Positions 25,055-34,690 of a stretch of DNA of 64,000 nt are shown one piece after another (the first letter of the stretch is position 1; each line of letters begins with the position of its first letter). The position numbers and the translations under genes are program-made. This DNA comes from CAYMRL01 sp964473205 (GTDB taxonomy: Bacteria; Deinococcota; Deinococci; Deinococcales; Trueperaceae): assembly GCA_964473205.1 (NCBI GenBank), contig CAYYOK010000002.1:47373-111372 (forward strand). Direction: 5' to 3'. The notes under the pieces were generated by a model. It was not told where the DNA came from. It saw only the letters and a list, made by a program, of their open reading frames with translations, and made no database searches.

Positions 25055-27992
25055 TCAGACCTCCAGATGCTGCCTGACGCTCGCCAGCCGCCCGGCGATC
25101 GCCTCGGCCAACCCCGGTGAGGCCGCCGCGCCGGCCGGGTAGAGGGTGTCGGCTTCGTCCAGCAACGCGCGTGCGGCCGCCTGGTCCCCGAGTGCGATCT
25201 CGAGGAGGGCAGCCTGCGGGATCGCCGCCATCAGGCCCAGCACCGCGACCGCAGCGCTGGCCTTGCCGCTGAGGGCTCGCAAGAGCTCCAAGCTCTCGGT
25301 CATGTGGGCCTTGGACACCTGGTAATCGCCGCGGGCGTACGCCACGTCCGCGACCCTCAGCAGGCATTTGGCGAGCTGCTGGCTCTCGTCGCCGGAAGGC
25401 TCGCGGGCGCCGGCCTGCCGGCGTAGCGCCAGCGCCTCGAGCACGTGCTCCCAGGCGAGGTCGAGCCCGCCCGGCTCGTTAACGACATGGGCGGGCAGCG
25501 CCTCGAGCAACGAGGCCACCTCCTTCATCGCCCAGGCGGCGCCCGGCAACGCCTCCAGGTTGCTCCTCGCCAGGGCCAGGCCCTCCCTGATGTACCCGCC
25601 GGCTTCGGGGTTGGGGGCGCCGCTCCGCAGCATCAACACCGTCGAGAGACGGTGGAGCGTCTCGACGAGCTTGCTCTTCGACGCCGGAGTGGGCGACGTC
25701 TCGACCAGCTCCCTGGCGATCGGCACGGCGGCCCTGAAGCGCGCCTCCGCCTGCTCGTGGTCTCCGGCGAGCATGGCGCACCCGGCGAGTCCGATCAGGC
25801 AATAGAGCTCGCTGTGGGCGTAGTGCTCGTGGGAGCCCGGGTCGAGCTCCTTGGCCCGGGCCAGCCGGGGCAGGCACGCGCCGTACGCTCGCGCGGCCTC
25901 CTCCAGCCGCCCCTCGTCGGTCAGCCAGTTGGCGTAGGCGGACAAGACCTCGGCGCTCAGCTCGAGGACCCGGAGGCTCGCATCCTCGTCCAGGGCGGGC
26001 AGGCTCATCACCTCCGCGGCCGCGCGCTCCCAGTACGAGCGCGCCAACTCGCGTCGGTTCTCCCCCTCCTCGAACGCGGCCAAGGCTGCGAGGGCCAGAC
26101 CTAGCTGGGCGCGATCCTCCGGCTGGGCGCCCTCGGCACCCGGCTCTGGCGAGAGAGCGGCGCCGACGCGAGCCTCCGCCAGACGCAAGGCGCGCTCCAG
26201 CAGCTCGCGACGAAGCTCGTCCTCTCCGAACGATCCGAGCTTGGAAGCGGTGATGTTGAACCAGTCGAGGTCGTGCTCCAGCAGCTCGTCGGGGATCGTC
26301 CGAAGCAGCTTGGCGAGGCGGACCGCCAGCGAGCGCACGGCGTGGACGTCGCCGCGCGTCCGCGCCCAGGCGCTGAGCCAGTGCAGCGCGTGAGCCGCGC
26401 TGCGCCTGTCGCCGGGGTCGTCCTGGTCCTCGAGGAGCCTTGCCGCCAGGTCGTAAAGCGCGATGACCTGCTGAGGCTGGCTGCGGTCGAGCTCGGAGTT
26501 CATGCGCTCGCGCACCGCCGCCGTGAGAGCAGACCTGGCCTCGTCCGGGTCGTACCAGAAGCCGAGACGCGACCTGGCGACCTCCTGGTAGACGCTTTGG
26601 ACGAACGCTCCCATCCCCGGGAAGGTCGCGGCGAGGTAGGCGTGCGGGCTCTCGGCGTTGGCCACGGCGGCCTGGAGCGAGCCCGGCTCCTCGGCCAGCG
26701 CCACGGCGGTGGTCTCGATCATCTCGCTGATGAACTCGTTGCCCTGCAGGCCCGCCAGCACCACCGCCTTCTGGACCTCCTCGGGGCTCTGCATCAGGCG
26801 CCTCCTGATCAGGTCGACGAGGCCGGTGCTGGCCGCCAGGAGCTCGGCCAGGGCCGCGTCGGTCAGGGCGCCGGCCGAGTCGCGGCCTATGAACATGCCC
26901 TTGCCGCCGAGGTCGACGAGGCGCAAGACCTCGCCTAAGAAGCGCGGGTTGCCGCCGGCGCGCTCCAGGACGGCGGCCGNNNNNNNNNNCCGCCTGCTCC
27001 TGGCTGAGGCCGGGCAGCCTCGAGGCGAGCAGCGGCCCGAGGTCCGCGATCGGCCCCAGGGTCAACGCCCCCATGCGCAGCGCCGGCCCCGTCTCGGGCT
27101 GCGCCCGGTTCGCGACGGTCACGAGCGCGCCGGCGATCGTCGCCGTGCCAGCGGCTCCGGCCTGCTCCGTCCACTCGCGCTGCCAGTGCGTGACCAGGAG
27201 CAGCAGCGGCCAGCCGGCGACTCCCGCGGCGCTCAGCAGCTCGAGGACGAACTCGGCCATGGCCGGATCGAAGGGGCTGTACTGCGCGTCGTCGATGACG
27301 ATGACAGCCGGCACGCGCAGCTCCGCGGGCGCGGAGAAGAGCTTGCCGAGGTCGGCGATGACCTCCTCCACCAGCGAGGTCCGCCGCTCCTGCGCCTGCT
27401 CCTGCGCGCTGAGAACCTGCTGGTCCTTGCGCCAGCCGGCGTGGATGCCCTTCAGCTCCAGGCCGACCTCGCCGAACTTCTTGAGAAGCCCCAGGACCGG
27501 CACGAGGTCGAGCGCGAGGTCCACCGCGACGGCGCCGCCCACCTTGGCCAGGTCCCTGACGCGTTGGCGGCGGCGCAGCTCCCGGTTGAGCGGCTCCAAG
27601 TGAGGCACGAGGTAGGGGGCGACGTGGCTCGCCAACGCGCCGGCCACGACCTGGTTGTGGTCCTGCGGGTTGGTGAGGCGGATGCCCCACCACAGGAACG
27701 GCAGGGGAGAGTCCGCGTCCCAGCTCGCCTCCGGTGGGTTGACGTAGAGGTTGTTGCCGTCCTGGGCGAGGTCGGCGGGCCAGTAACCGCCGCCTTCGCC
27801 CTGCTCGCGGGCTACCAGCCAGGCATAGAACTCCTGCACCAGGCGCGTCTTGCCGAGACCCGACTCGCCGAGGATCGCGACGGCGCGCGGACCGTCGCCG
27901 CGGCGCACGTCCTCCCACGAACCCTGCAGCGCGCCGAGCTGCTCCTCGCGCCCGCAGAAGGATCGCCTCGCTTCGGTCACCCGGTGATCCAC
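25055..27992 (-). CDS. Large ATPase/TPR regulator (STAND-like), interrupted by an assembly gap
   Basis: About 970 codons in two frames separated by the ten Ns at 26980-26989. The frame change there is expected because the gap length is arbitrary, so I treat it as one gene. The N-terminal half has an AAA_16-type ATPase: Walker A LGESGLGKTR at 41-50 and Walker B region VPAVIVIDDAQ. After the gap ERAGGNPRFLGEVLRL corresponds to the sensor region of such ATPases. The rest is helical repeat (TPR-like) sequence to the end. No DNA-binding domain is seen, so it may be a signalling ATPase. It starts 17 bases after the secreted protein gene upstream and belongs to the same minus-strand cluster. Confidence 0.75.
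26980..26989. other. Assembly gap (10 N)
   Basis: Ten unknown bases inside the large ATPase gene. True gap size unknown. Confidence 0.99.
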
Positions 27993-28008
27993 GGAGAGCG
28001 CCAGTCCG

Positions 28009-29277
28009 TCAGTTGATGCTGCTCAGCCGCAGCCGGACATAGGAGGAGCCCTGGCCAACCTGCTGCTCCAGGTACGACTCGAGCAGCCAGCCGCTGGCAG
28101 AGTCGTAGACCAGCCAGGCGCTCTCGCCGTTGGAGCTGATGTTGAGCGTGACGGTGCGGTCGGTGACGTTCTGGACGACGGTCCTGATGTTGGTGATCGG
28201 GTCGAGGTCTACCTGCTGCTCCGGTCTCAGCCCGCGCAGCACCTCGGGAGCGACGAACAGGCTGCCGGCGCCCATGGCCATGGTGATGACGGTGCTGCCT
28301 TCGCTGACGTCGGGGATGGAGGTGACGGCGTTCTGACGCCTGGTGATCGACTTCAGCGAGAGCCACTGCGCGCCGGCGGCGTCCACGACGAAGCGCGTCT
28401 CGCACGGCAGCTCGACCGCGTTGCCGGCCAACTGCGTGCCGCTGACGCAGTCGTAGACGATCTCCCGCACGCCGCGGACGTGGTCGGGGAGGAGAGCGCT
28501 GGCGGTGGGCAGCTGGTAGGTCCTGACGTTGAGGAGCTCGGTGAACGTCAGCGTCGAACCGCCGGATCCGGCGGTCACGACGTTGCCGGGGCCGAGCGTC
28601 GGGATGGCGCCGCCCTGGATGGCCGTCGATCCGACCAGCAGGAAGCCGGTGGCGAGCTCGTAGGTCGCCTGGCTGACCGAGCCGGCCCCAACGGTCCTGT
28701 GGCCGACCACCTCGACGACGTTGCCGTTCCTGAGCTGGATCTGGCCGCGCGTCACCGTCAGGCCAGGGGTGATGAACGCCTGGTTCTGGCCGAGCAGGCC
28801 GGGCGCCACCCAGTAGTCGGCGCACGCCTCGCTGGGGGTGACGAAGCCGGAGGTCCCCAGCGTCGTCAGCGCGTTGGTCATCACGTCGACGCCCAGGATG
28901 GTGACGGCGCCGACGCAGACCTGGTCGTCGGCGTAGACGACGTCGACCTGCGTGAAGCCGTGCCCGCCGGCTCCAGGCACGTCGTAGGTCGAGTAGGTGC
29001 GGCCGGTGGCCGGGTCCTTCAGGTCGCCGTTGATGTCGGGCTGCAGGCCTTGGACGGAGCCCGGCACTATCGCGCTCGAGGCGTAGAACGTCAGGCGCGT
29101 GGTGGTGTGCGGGCCTTGGGCCGCCGCCAGTGAGCCGACGACGAGGCTGGCCGCGACGGCGAACAGGCGGACACGCCAAGAGCGGCGCTCGCGCCGGGAG
29201 CTCAGGGGACCGGCCGAGGAGCGGTCGGTGACAAGCTCAGAACGACCCCTCCGCACGCTCGTATCGGTTTTCGGCAT
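28009..29277 (-). CDS. Secreted protein of unknown function
   Basis: 422 residues. After a 35-residue basic leader comes a hydrophobic signal segment (LFAVAASLVVGSLAAAQ). The mature protein is beta-rich with few cysteines and no recognisable domain; phrases such as DINGDLKDPATGRTYSTYD and VQNVTDRTVTLNISSNGESAWLVYD suggest a beta-sandwich surface protein. CATAAT is 5 nt upstream of the ATG. It sits between a repeat-bearing lipoprotein gene and the large ATPase gene, all on the minus strand, and may be part of a surface assembly. I do not recognise the family. Confidence 0.7.
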   Translation of the reverse strand: MPKTDTSVRRGRSELVTDRSSAGPLSSRRERRSWRVRLFAVAASLVVGSLAAAQGPHTTTRLTFYASSAIVPGSVQGLQPDINGDLKDPATGRTYSTYDVPGAGGHGFTQVDVVYADDQVCVGAVTILGVDVMTNALTTLGTSGFVTPSEACADYWVAPGLLGQNQAFITPGLTVTRGQIQLRNGNVVEVVGHRTVGAGSVSQATYELATGFLLVGSTAIQGGAIPTLGPGNVVTAGSGGSTLTFTELLNVRTYQLPTASALLPDHVRGVREIVYDCVSGTQLAGNAVELPCETRFVVDAAGAQWLSLKSITRRQNAVTSIPDVSEGSTVITMAMGAGSLFVAPEVLRGLRPEQQVDLDPITNIRTVVQNVTDRTVTLNISSNGESAWLVYDSASGWLLESYLEQQVGQGSSYVRLRLSSIN

Positions 29278-29315
29278 GAGGCATTATGCGGGATATCCGC
29301 GGCCCAACACGTGAC

Positions 29316-29350
29316 GGCCCCGTTCCGGACAGGGTAGCCGGAACGGGGCC
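29316..29350 (-). terminator. Strong hairpin after the lipoprotein gene
   Basis: A perfect 13-bp stem (GGCCCCGTTCCGG and its complement) with a 9-nt loop, 33 bases past the lipoprotein stop. There is no T-tract after it, so it may be a weak or Rho-assisted terminator or a transcript stabiliser. Confidence 0.65.
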
Positions 29351-29383
29351 GAGAAGGACGCGACCGATCGCGTCTTCGACTGC

Positions 29384-30754
29384 TCAGGGTTGGTGAGGCA
29401 CGAAGTTGCAGGTGGCCCCGCAGTAGGCGTTGATCGACAGCACGTAGTCGGTGTAGTAGGGCTCGTTGAACACCGGGACTATGTGCATCACGTACTGGCC
29501 GGTCACGCCGGTGTTCGGCACCGCGATGTTCCGCGTGGTGTTGCACAGCGTGCTGAGGCCGATCTTGGCGCCGCTGGTGTCTCGCAGGTCGGCGCGGATG
29601 GGGCTAGGAGACGCGGTGGAGCCGCACTCGAGGGTCACGCGGATGGTCGTCGTGTTCGACTGCCCGTGCACTAGCCGGATGTCGATGAAGTCGCCGGGAT
29701 CGGCGGGGGTGCCGAGCTCGTCGCGCAGCTGGATGCCCTTGACGTCGAGCCGTGAGGTGGAGTTGAACGGCAGGCCCTCGACCCACAGTGGGTTGCCGGC
29801 CGTGACGCGGAACTGCACGAACAGGCCCGGGTTGGAGGCAGAGTCGCCGTCGTTGGGTGCGGTCGGCTGGTAGCTGACCGCGACCGTGGCGGTGGCGTCG
29901 GGCAGCACCAGCGTCGGAGAGGTCGTGACGACCGGCGTGTAGCTGAGGCCGCCAGCGGAGACGCTTCCGGCCGTGACGTCGTAGTAGGCAGGCGTCAGGT
30001 TGCTCAGGGTCGCGCTGGCCGTCAGGTTCTGGTCGAAGCCGCTGGGGCCGCTGACGTTGACGTTGGCGGCGGTGCCGGAAGGGAGTCCGGTGATGTCTAC
30101 CTGCAGCGAGCCGACGACACCGGGATCGAGGTACGCGTACGTGACGGTGACCGTAGCGCTGCCGCCGGCCGTAACGGTGGCGGGAGAGCCACTGATCGTG
30201 GCGGCGTACTCGTCGTCACCATCCGTGGCGGTCTCCGCCGTGACCGTGTAGACCCCAGGCTCGACGGAGCTGAAGGTGGTCGTGGTGGAGCGTGACTCGT
30301 CGAAGCCGTTGGGGCCCAGGACTGTGAACTCGCCGTCGACGCCTGCCGGCAGGCCGCTGACGATGACGGTGAGGGAGCCCGGCGCCGTCGACGCCGCCTG
30401 GTAGATCACAGTGACGGTCGCCAGGGCACCGGTGCTGACCGCGGCGGGTGAGCCAGAGACGCTCGCCTGGTACTCGATCCCCTCGTGCTCGACCGTGGCA
30501 GCGGTGACGAAGTAGCTACCCGGCGGCAGGCCGGCGAAGGTCTCGGATGCCGCGATGGTGTCGCTGAAGCCGTCGGGGCCGGACACGCTGACCTGGCCAG
30601 AGGCACCTGAGGGGAGCCCGCTCACCAGCACCGCGAGGTTGCCCGGCTGCCCCGGGTCGATGGGGTCGGTCTCGCAGGCCGCGAGCACCGCCGTCGCCAG
30701 CGCTGCGAGCGCCGCCGTGAGAACGAGCCGGAACTGCTTGCGTCTGTTGGTCAT
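29384..30754 (-). CDS. Lipoprotein with three beta-sandwich repeats
   Basis: 456 residues. The signal peptide ends with the lipobox LAAC at about 24-27. Three repeats of about 80-85 residues follow, each opening G(N/S)L-x-V-x-(V/I)-(S/T)-GLP-(S/A)-G and containing SGP-x-GF or LGPNGF and a closing ATVTVxY strand, at roughly residues 38-118, 126-206 and 215-295. They look like transthyretin/PEGA-type beta-sandwich modules. The C-terminal 150 residues (after a DGDS linker) form a separate beta-rich domain with two cysteine pairs. It is anchored to the outer face of a membrane. No family function is known to me. Confidence 0.75.
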   Translation of the reverse strand: MTNRRKQFRLVLTAALAALATAVLAACETDPIDPGQPGNLAVLVSGLPSGASGQVSVSGPDGFSDTIAASETFAGLPPGSYFVTAATVEHEGIEYQASVSGSPAAVSTGALATVTVIYQAASTAPGSLTVIVSGLPAGVDGEFTVLGPNGFDESRSTTTTFSSVEPGVYTVTAETATDGDDEYAATISGSPATVTAGGSATVTVTYAYLDPGVVGSLQVDITGLPSGTAANVNVSGPSGFDQNLTASATLSNLTPAYYDVTAGSVSAGGLSYTPVVTTSPTLVLPDATATVAVSYQPTAPNDGDSASNPGLFVQFRVTAGNPLWVEGLPFNSTSRLDVKGIQLRDELGTPADPGDFIDIRLVHGQSNTTTIRVTLECGSTASPSPIRADLRDTSGAKIGLSTLCNTTRNIAVPNTGVTGQYVMHIVPVFNEPYYTDYVLSINAYCGATCNFVPHQP

Positions 30755-30791
30755 GCCTTGCCTCCTGTGGTCCGCCCGCGGGGGTCGCGGG

Positions 30792-31433
30792 TCAGTAGTC
30801 GCCGTAGTCGAAGGAGCCGCTGGACGGGTCGTAGCTCGAGCAGCCGGCGGCGGCCCAGCAGCCCTGCGTGTTGAAGGTGTCGTTCCAGGTGCCTTGGTCG
30901 ACGAAGCTGCCGGTGCACTCCTCGAACGAGCCGCACTGGCCGCCGCTGGTGCTCGTCGCGCCGGATCCGCTCGCGCCGGCGCCGACCCACGCAGCGACGG
31001 TCTCCTCGCCGAACGCGAGGACGAGCACGCCCAACGCGAACTCGATCCGGTCCTCCTGCGACGCGGTCGGCCAGTTCGCCTGCACGCGCAGCCAGATGTC
31101 GCGAGCGCTGGCCAGTACGAGCTGGTCGACCTGCTCCGCGCTGGGGTAGCTGGCGGCCACGGCGTGGACCAGCTCCAGGCGCTCGGCGTCGGTGAACGAG
31201 TAGGCGTAGCCGACCTGCGCCAGCACGAACTCGAACGCCTCGATGAATGCCAGCGCGTTGTCCAGGGTCAGGCTCGCGTAGGCGCCGACCGCTATGACCT
31301 GGTCGCTGTCCGCGGGTGCCGCGCCCGACCGACCGAAGCCGGGGGACTGGCCGGCGGCGGTGGCGAGCAGCAGCACCCCGCACAGCACAAAGCTCAGCGC
31401 GAACCTGAATCGACATTGCCACGAAGCTCTCAC
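30792..31433 (-). CDS. Secreted small protein with Cys/Gly/Ser-rich tail
   Basis: 213 residues from GTG 31433. A signal segment (FALSFVLCGVLLLATAAG) precedes an alpha-helical region of about 110 residues and then a tail of about 60 residues rich in Gly, Ser and Asp, with four cysteines (QCGS, ECTG, QGCW, AGCSS) and ending in an acidic/aromatic run. AGGAGG lies 3 nt before the GTG and overlaps the stop codon of the 56-residue gene upstream, so translation is coupled. The tail could be a substrate for modification or a disulfide-stabilised surface tip. No family recognised. Confidence 0.6.
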   Translation of the reverse strand: MRASWQCRFRFALSFVLCGVLLLATAAGQSPGFGRSGAAPADSDQVIAVGAYASLTLDNALAFIEAFEFVLAQVGYAYSFTDAERLELVHAVAASYPSAEQVDQLVLASARDIWLRVQANWPTASQEDRIEFALGVLVLAFGEETVAAWVGAGASGSGATSTSGGQCGSFEECTGSFVDQGTWNDTFNTQGCWAAAGCSSYDPSSGSFDYGDY

Positions 31434-31441
31434 GTTCCTCC

Positions 31442-31612
31442 TCACCGCAGCCCGCGCCGCTCGCTCAGCGAGCGCAAGAACGCGATGGCCGCTTCCCACG
31501 ACGCGAACTCGTGAACCTGGCGGGACCTGAGGTCGTGGAGGAGGATGCGCAGGCCCTCACGCGCCTCGACGACCCTGACGATCCAGCTAGACCTGACTGT
31601 CGGTCGTGCCAT
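31442..31612 (-). CDS. 56-residue protein of unknown function
   Basis: A short gene starting at ATG 31612. It is amphipathic: SSWIVRVVEAREGLRILLHD then a linker and FASWEAAIAFLRSLSERRG. Its TGA is 8 bases before the GTG of the secreted protein gene and is followed by that gene's AGGAGG, so the two are an obvious translational pair. Short proteins with an L-H-D-L-(R/x)-S-R-(Q/E)-V-x-E-F core occur next to other genes in Deinococcota-like genomes to my memory, but I cannot name a family. Coding is supported by GC-rich third positions and the coupling. Confidence 0.55.
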   Translation of the reverse strand: MARPTVRSSWIVRVVEAREGLRILLHDLRSRQVHEFASWEAAIAFLRSLSERRGLR

Positions 31613-31717
31613 GCGGGGAGGTTGTCAGAGGGGGCGTTACGCGAGCGTCACTCCTGCGCAGCTAGCGCGGGCAGGCGGTGGCGTGATGGCTCGTGCGTCG
31701 CGTGTGCGGCAGGCGCG

Positions 31718-34657
31718 CTACTTCCTGGCGGCCATCGCGTCTTCCAGGCGGCGACGCTGATGCGCGGGTAGCCGGCTGGCGTCCAGGTCGGGCAGCAACT
31801 GCCTCAGGCGCTCGACCTGCTCGCGGCTGCCGAACCGGTAGACGGCGATCGCGACGGATCCAAGAGCCACCGCGAAGTCGGTCGTCGGCAGCGCGTCCAG
31901 TGCGTCGTCGAGCATCCGCGGGGTCTGGTGCGCGCCGAGCTCGGCGTTGCACTCGGCACAGCGCGCCAGCGCGATGAGCCGCAGATGCGGCTGCAGCTCG
32001 CCCCGGGTGAGCAGCGTGTAGTGCTCGAGCGCCTCGCGGAAGCGTCCGGCCTGGAAGTAGTTCGCAGCGAGGTTGACGCGCAGCACCGGCACGTTGTCGT
32101 AGTCACCGAGGCCGAGCGCCTCCTCGGCCCTTGCGAACGCGTCCTCGTAGCGGCCGAGGTCGGCGTAGCAGAACAGCAGGTTGAGGCAGGCGTCGACCTG
32201 CAGGTAACGCGAGCCGAGCGCCTTGGCGAGCGCCAGCGCCTCGAGGTGCAGCGGCAGCCCCTCCTCTGACCGGCCGCTGTCGTCGTAGAGCGCCGCCAGG
32301 CTGGTGGTGAACTGCACGGTCCTCAGGGTCGGCTTGCCGCGCCTCAGCCGCGCGACGACCGGTTCCAGCAGCGCTATCGCCTCGTCGGACCTCTGTCGCT
32401 CCTTGGCGACGAGCCCGCGCAGCAACAGGTGATCGAGAAGGAGGTTCTCGTCATCGGCCACGGCGGCCAGGACGGCTGACTCCTCGAGGATCGCCTTGGC
32501 GTCGGCGATCGAGCTGCGGTAGTAGTGGAGCCAAGCCCTGACGATCACGGCCCTGAGCCGCAGCGCTGGGGCCTCGCGACCGGCGCGCTCGACCGCCTCG
32601 ACTAGCGCCTCGGCTTGCGCGGGGCGGCCGGCCTCGCGCGAGGCGTCGGCGAGCGCCAACCGGATCCAGTCGGCGTCCTCGCCATCTGGCAGACGCCCCA
32701 GTACCGCGGAGAGCACGGCTATCGCGTCTACCTGCAGGCCCCCCGACCGCATGGCGGCGGCCTGCGCGAGCCAAGCCAACCGAGCCTTGCGATGCTCACC
32801 GGCTCGCCACCAGTGCTCGGCAACGACTCCGGGGTCGGCACGCTCTGAGAGCGCCTCGGCCAGCAGCGCGTGCAGCACTCGCCCGCGTGCGGGCTCGACG
32901 CGGTTCTCGAGCGCTTGGCGCAGCAGGTCGTGGCGGAAGTAGTCGTCCCCTAGGAAGCCCGCCTCGGACGCCTCGTCCAGCGCTTCGGCGACCGCGCCGA
33001 GCGAGAGCCCCGTCACCTGGGCGAGCAGGCGCGCGTCGACGGAGGCTCGCGTGAGGGCTAGCGCCTCCAGGACGCGCACGGTTCGTGGTCTGAGGTGGGT
33101 CAGCCGGCGAGCGATCACCTCCGAGACGACGGTCGGCACGTCGAGCTCTGAGTAGTCGAGGGTGATCTCGTCGACGGCGGTGTGCCAGCCGCGTTCGTCC
33201 GCGGTGATCACGCCTGACTCGAACAGGGAGCGTAGCGTCTCGAGGAGGAACAGCGGGTTGCCGCCCGAGCGGGTCCACATCTGCCTCGCGAAGGTCGGGG
33301 GCCCCTCGGACCTGTCCATCAGCTGAGCGATCAGCGCGCGCACGCCCTCCTCCGGCAGCGGATCGAGGGTGACCTCGGTCAGCGACCGGCTGGTGCGCAA
33401 GGCGTCGAGAGTTGCGATCAGCTCGCGGGTCGCTTCGCCGGTGCGGTACGCGCCGTAGACGTTGAGGCCGCGGCCTGCTAGGTAGACGAGCGTCTCCAAG
33501 GTGGCGGGGTCCGCCCACTGCAGGTCGTCGATGACCAGAGGCTTGCCGCCGGCCTCGACGAGCCTCGCCAGCGCCTCGGCCAGCCGCCCCTTGGCGGTCG
33601 CCGGATCGAGGGGCGCGGGGACGATGTCGGGGGCCGCCTCCGGCACCAGCCGCGCGAGGTCCTCGCGGTAGGGCCCCAAGGTGGCGGTGAGGTCCGGCCG
33701 CGCCCTGACCAGCGCCGCCAGCGGGTGATAGGGCAGCTGCTCCAGACCCTCAGAGGCGCCGGACCAGAGCGCGTCGGGCAGCAGTTCCCTCAGCAGCGCG
33801 GTCTTGCCGATGCCAGGCTCGCCCGCCACCGCGATCACCGCGGTGCGTGCGGCTCTGAGCACCTGCTCGTCGGCCTCGCGCGCAACCAGCCTGGCAGGCT
33901 GCAAGAGCCGGTCGTGCTCCGCTCGGTCCGGCGTCTCGGGCGCCGCGGGCGGGATCAGGGTGTGGCCGCGTCGCACCTGCTCGACCAGCGCCTGCGTGTC
34001 GTCAAGCGGCTCGAGCCCGAGGTCCGCGGCGAGCCCCTGCGCGAAGCGCTCGTACGCCTGGATCGCGGCGTCGCGCCTGCCGCCGAGGTAGAGAGCGCGC
34101 ACCAGCGCCTCGACAACGTCCTCTGCCATCGGGTCGAGCTCGAGGAGGCGTGCGAGGAGTTCAGCCGCGCGTTGGTGATCGCCACGGGCCGTCGCGACGC
34201 CCACCTCGCGCATGCAGGCGCCGTGGAAGGCGGCGTGCAGCCTGTCTCGCTCGGACTCGAGCCAGGTGTCGAAGCCGCCGACGTCGTGTACCGTGAAACC
34301 CGCCAGGAGCGGTCCTTGGTAGAGCGCCACGGCGTCGGCGTGATCGCCGCCTGCCAGCGCTTTGCGGAAGTCGTCGACGTCGCAACGCACGCCCCAGCGC
34401 AGCGCCTCGTCCGTGACCTCGAGCTTGGGTTCGAGGGGCAGCCGCCTGACCCGCAGCAACAGCTGCCTGAGGTTGCGTTTCGCCATCGACTCCTGCGAGT
34501 CGGGCCAGAAGAGCAGCGCCAGGCGGTTGCGGTCCACCCAGCCTCCATCGTTGGCCAGGTACGCCAGCAAGCAGCCGCGCCGGTCGGCCGGCAGCGCGGT
34601 TCCTGTCGAGCGGTCGCCAAGGAAGGCGCCGCCCAGCAGCGTGAGGCGCGGGCTCAT
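31718..34657 (-). CDS. SARP/BTAD-type ATPase regulator with TPR repeats
   Basis: 979 residues. The N-terminal 90 residues are a winged-helix DNA-binding domain (RRGCLLAYLANDGGWVDRNRLALLFWPDSQESMAKRNLRQLLLRVRR core), then a bacterial transcriptional activation domain to about 230 (ELLARLLELDPMAEDVVEALVRALYLGGRRDAA). An ATPase domain follows with Walker A AGEPGIGKTALL at 278-289 and Walker B region KPLVIDDLQWADP, then TPR-like helical repeats to the C-terminus. Such STAND regulators are held inactive until a ligand binds the repeats. It is upstream of the small secreted proteins on the same strand and is the natural candidate to control them. Confidence 0.88.
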   Translation of the reverse strand: MSPRLTLLGGAFLGDRSTGTALPADRRGCLLAYLANDGGWVDRNRLALLFWPDSQESMAKRNLRQLLLRVRRLPLEPKLEVTDEALRWGVRCDVDDFRKALAGGDHADAVALYQGPLLAGFTVHDVGGFDTWLESERDRLHAAFHGACMREVGVATARGDHQRAAELLARLLELDPMAEDVVEALVRALYLGGRRDAAIQAYERFAQGLAADLGLEPLDDTQALVEQVRRGHTLIPPAAPETPDRAEHDRLLQPARLVAREADEQVLRAARTAVIAVAGEPGIGKTALLRELLPDALWSGASEGLEQLPYHPLAALVRARPDLTATLGPYREDLARLVPEAAPDIVPAPLDPATAKGRLAEALARLVEAGGKPLVIDDLQWADPATLETLVYLAGRGLNVYGAYRTGEATRELIATLDALRTSRSLTEVTLDPLPEEGVRALIAQLMDRSEGPPTFARQMWTRSGGNPLFLLETLRSLFESGVITADERGWHTAVDEITLDYSELDVPTVVSEVIARRLTHLRPRTVRVLEALALTRASVDARLLAQVTGLSLGAVAEALDEASEAGFLGDDYFRHDLLRQALENRVEPARGRVLHALLAEALSERADPGVVAEHWWRAGEHRKARLAWLAQAAAMRSGGLQVDAIAVLSAVLGRLPDGEDADWIRLALADASREAGRPAQAEALVEAVERAGREAPALRLRAVIVRAWLHYYRSSIADAKAILEESAVLAAVADDENLLLDHLLLRGLVAKERQRSDEAIALLEPVVARLRRGKPTLRTVQFTTSLAALYDDSGRSEEGLPLHLEALALAKALGSRYLQVDACLNLLFCYADLGRYEDAFARAEEALGLGDYDNVPVLRVNLAANYFQAGRFREALEHYTLLTRGELQPHLRLIALARCAECNAELGAHQTPRMLDDALDALPTTDFAVALGSVAIAVYRFGSREQVERLRQLLPDLDASRLPAHQRRRLEDAMAARK

Positions 34658-34690
34658 CGTCGATGGCAGTGTAGACGGGTCGGTGGGTCC

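Noticed and set aside
26980..26989. Frame change in the large ATPase gene as a true frameshift
   Set aside because: It coincides with a run of ten Ns of arbitrary length; the same applies at 50761-50770.
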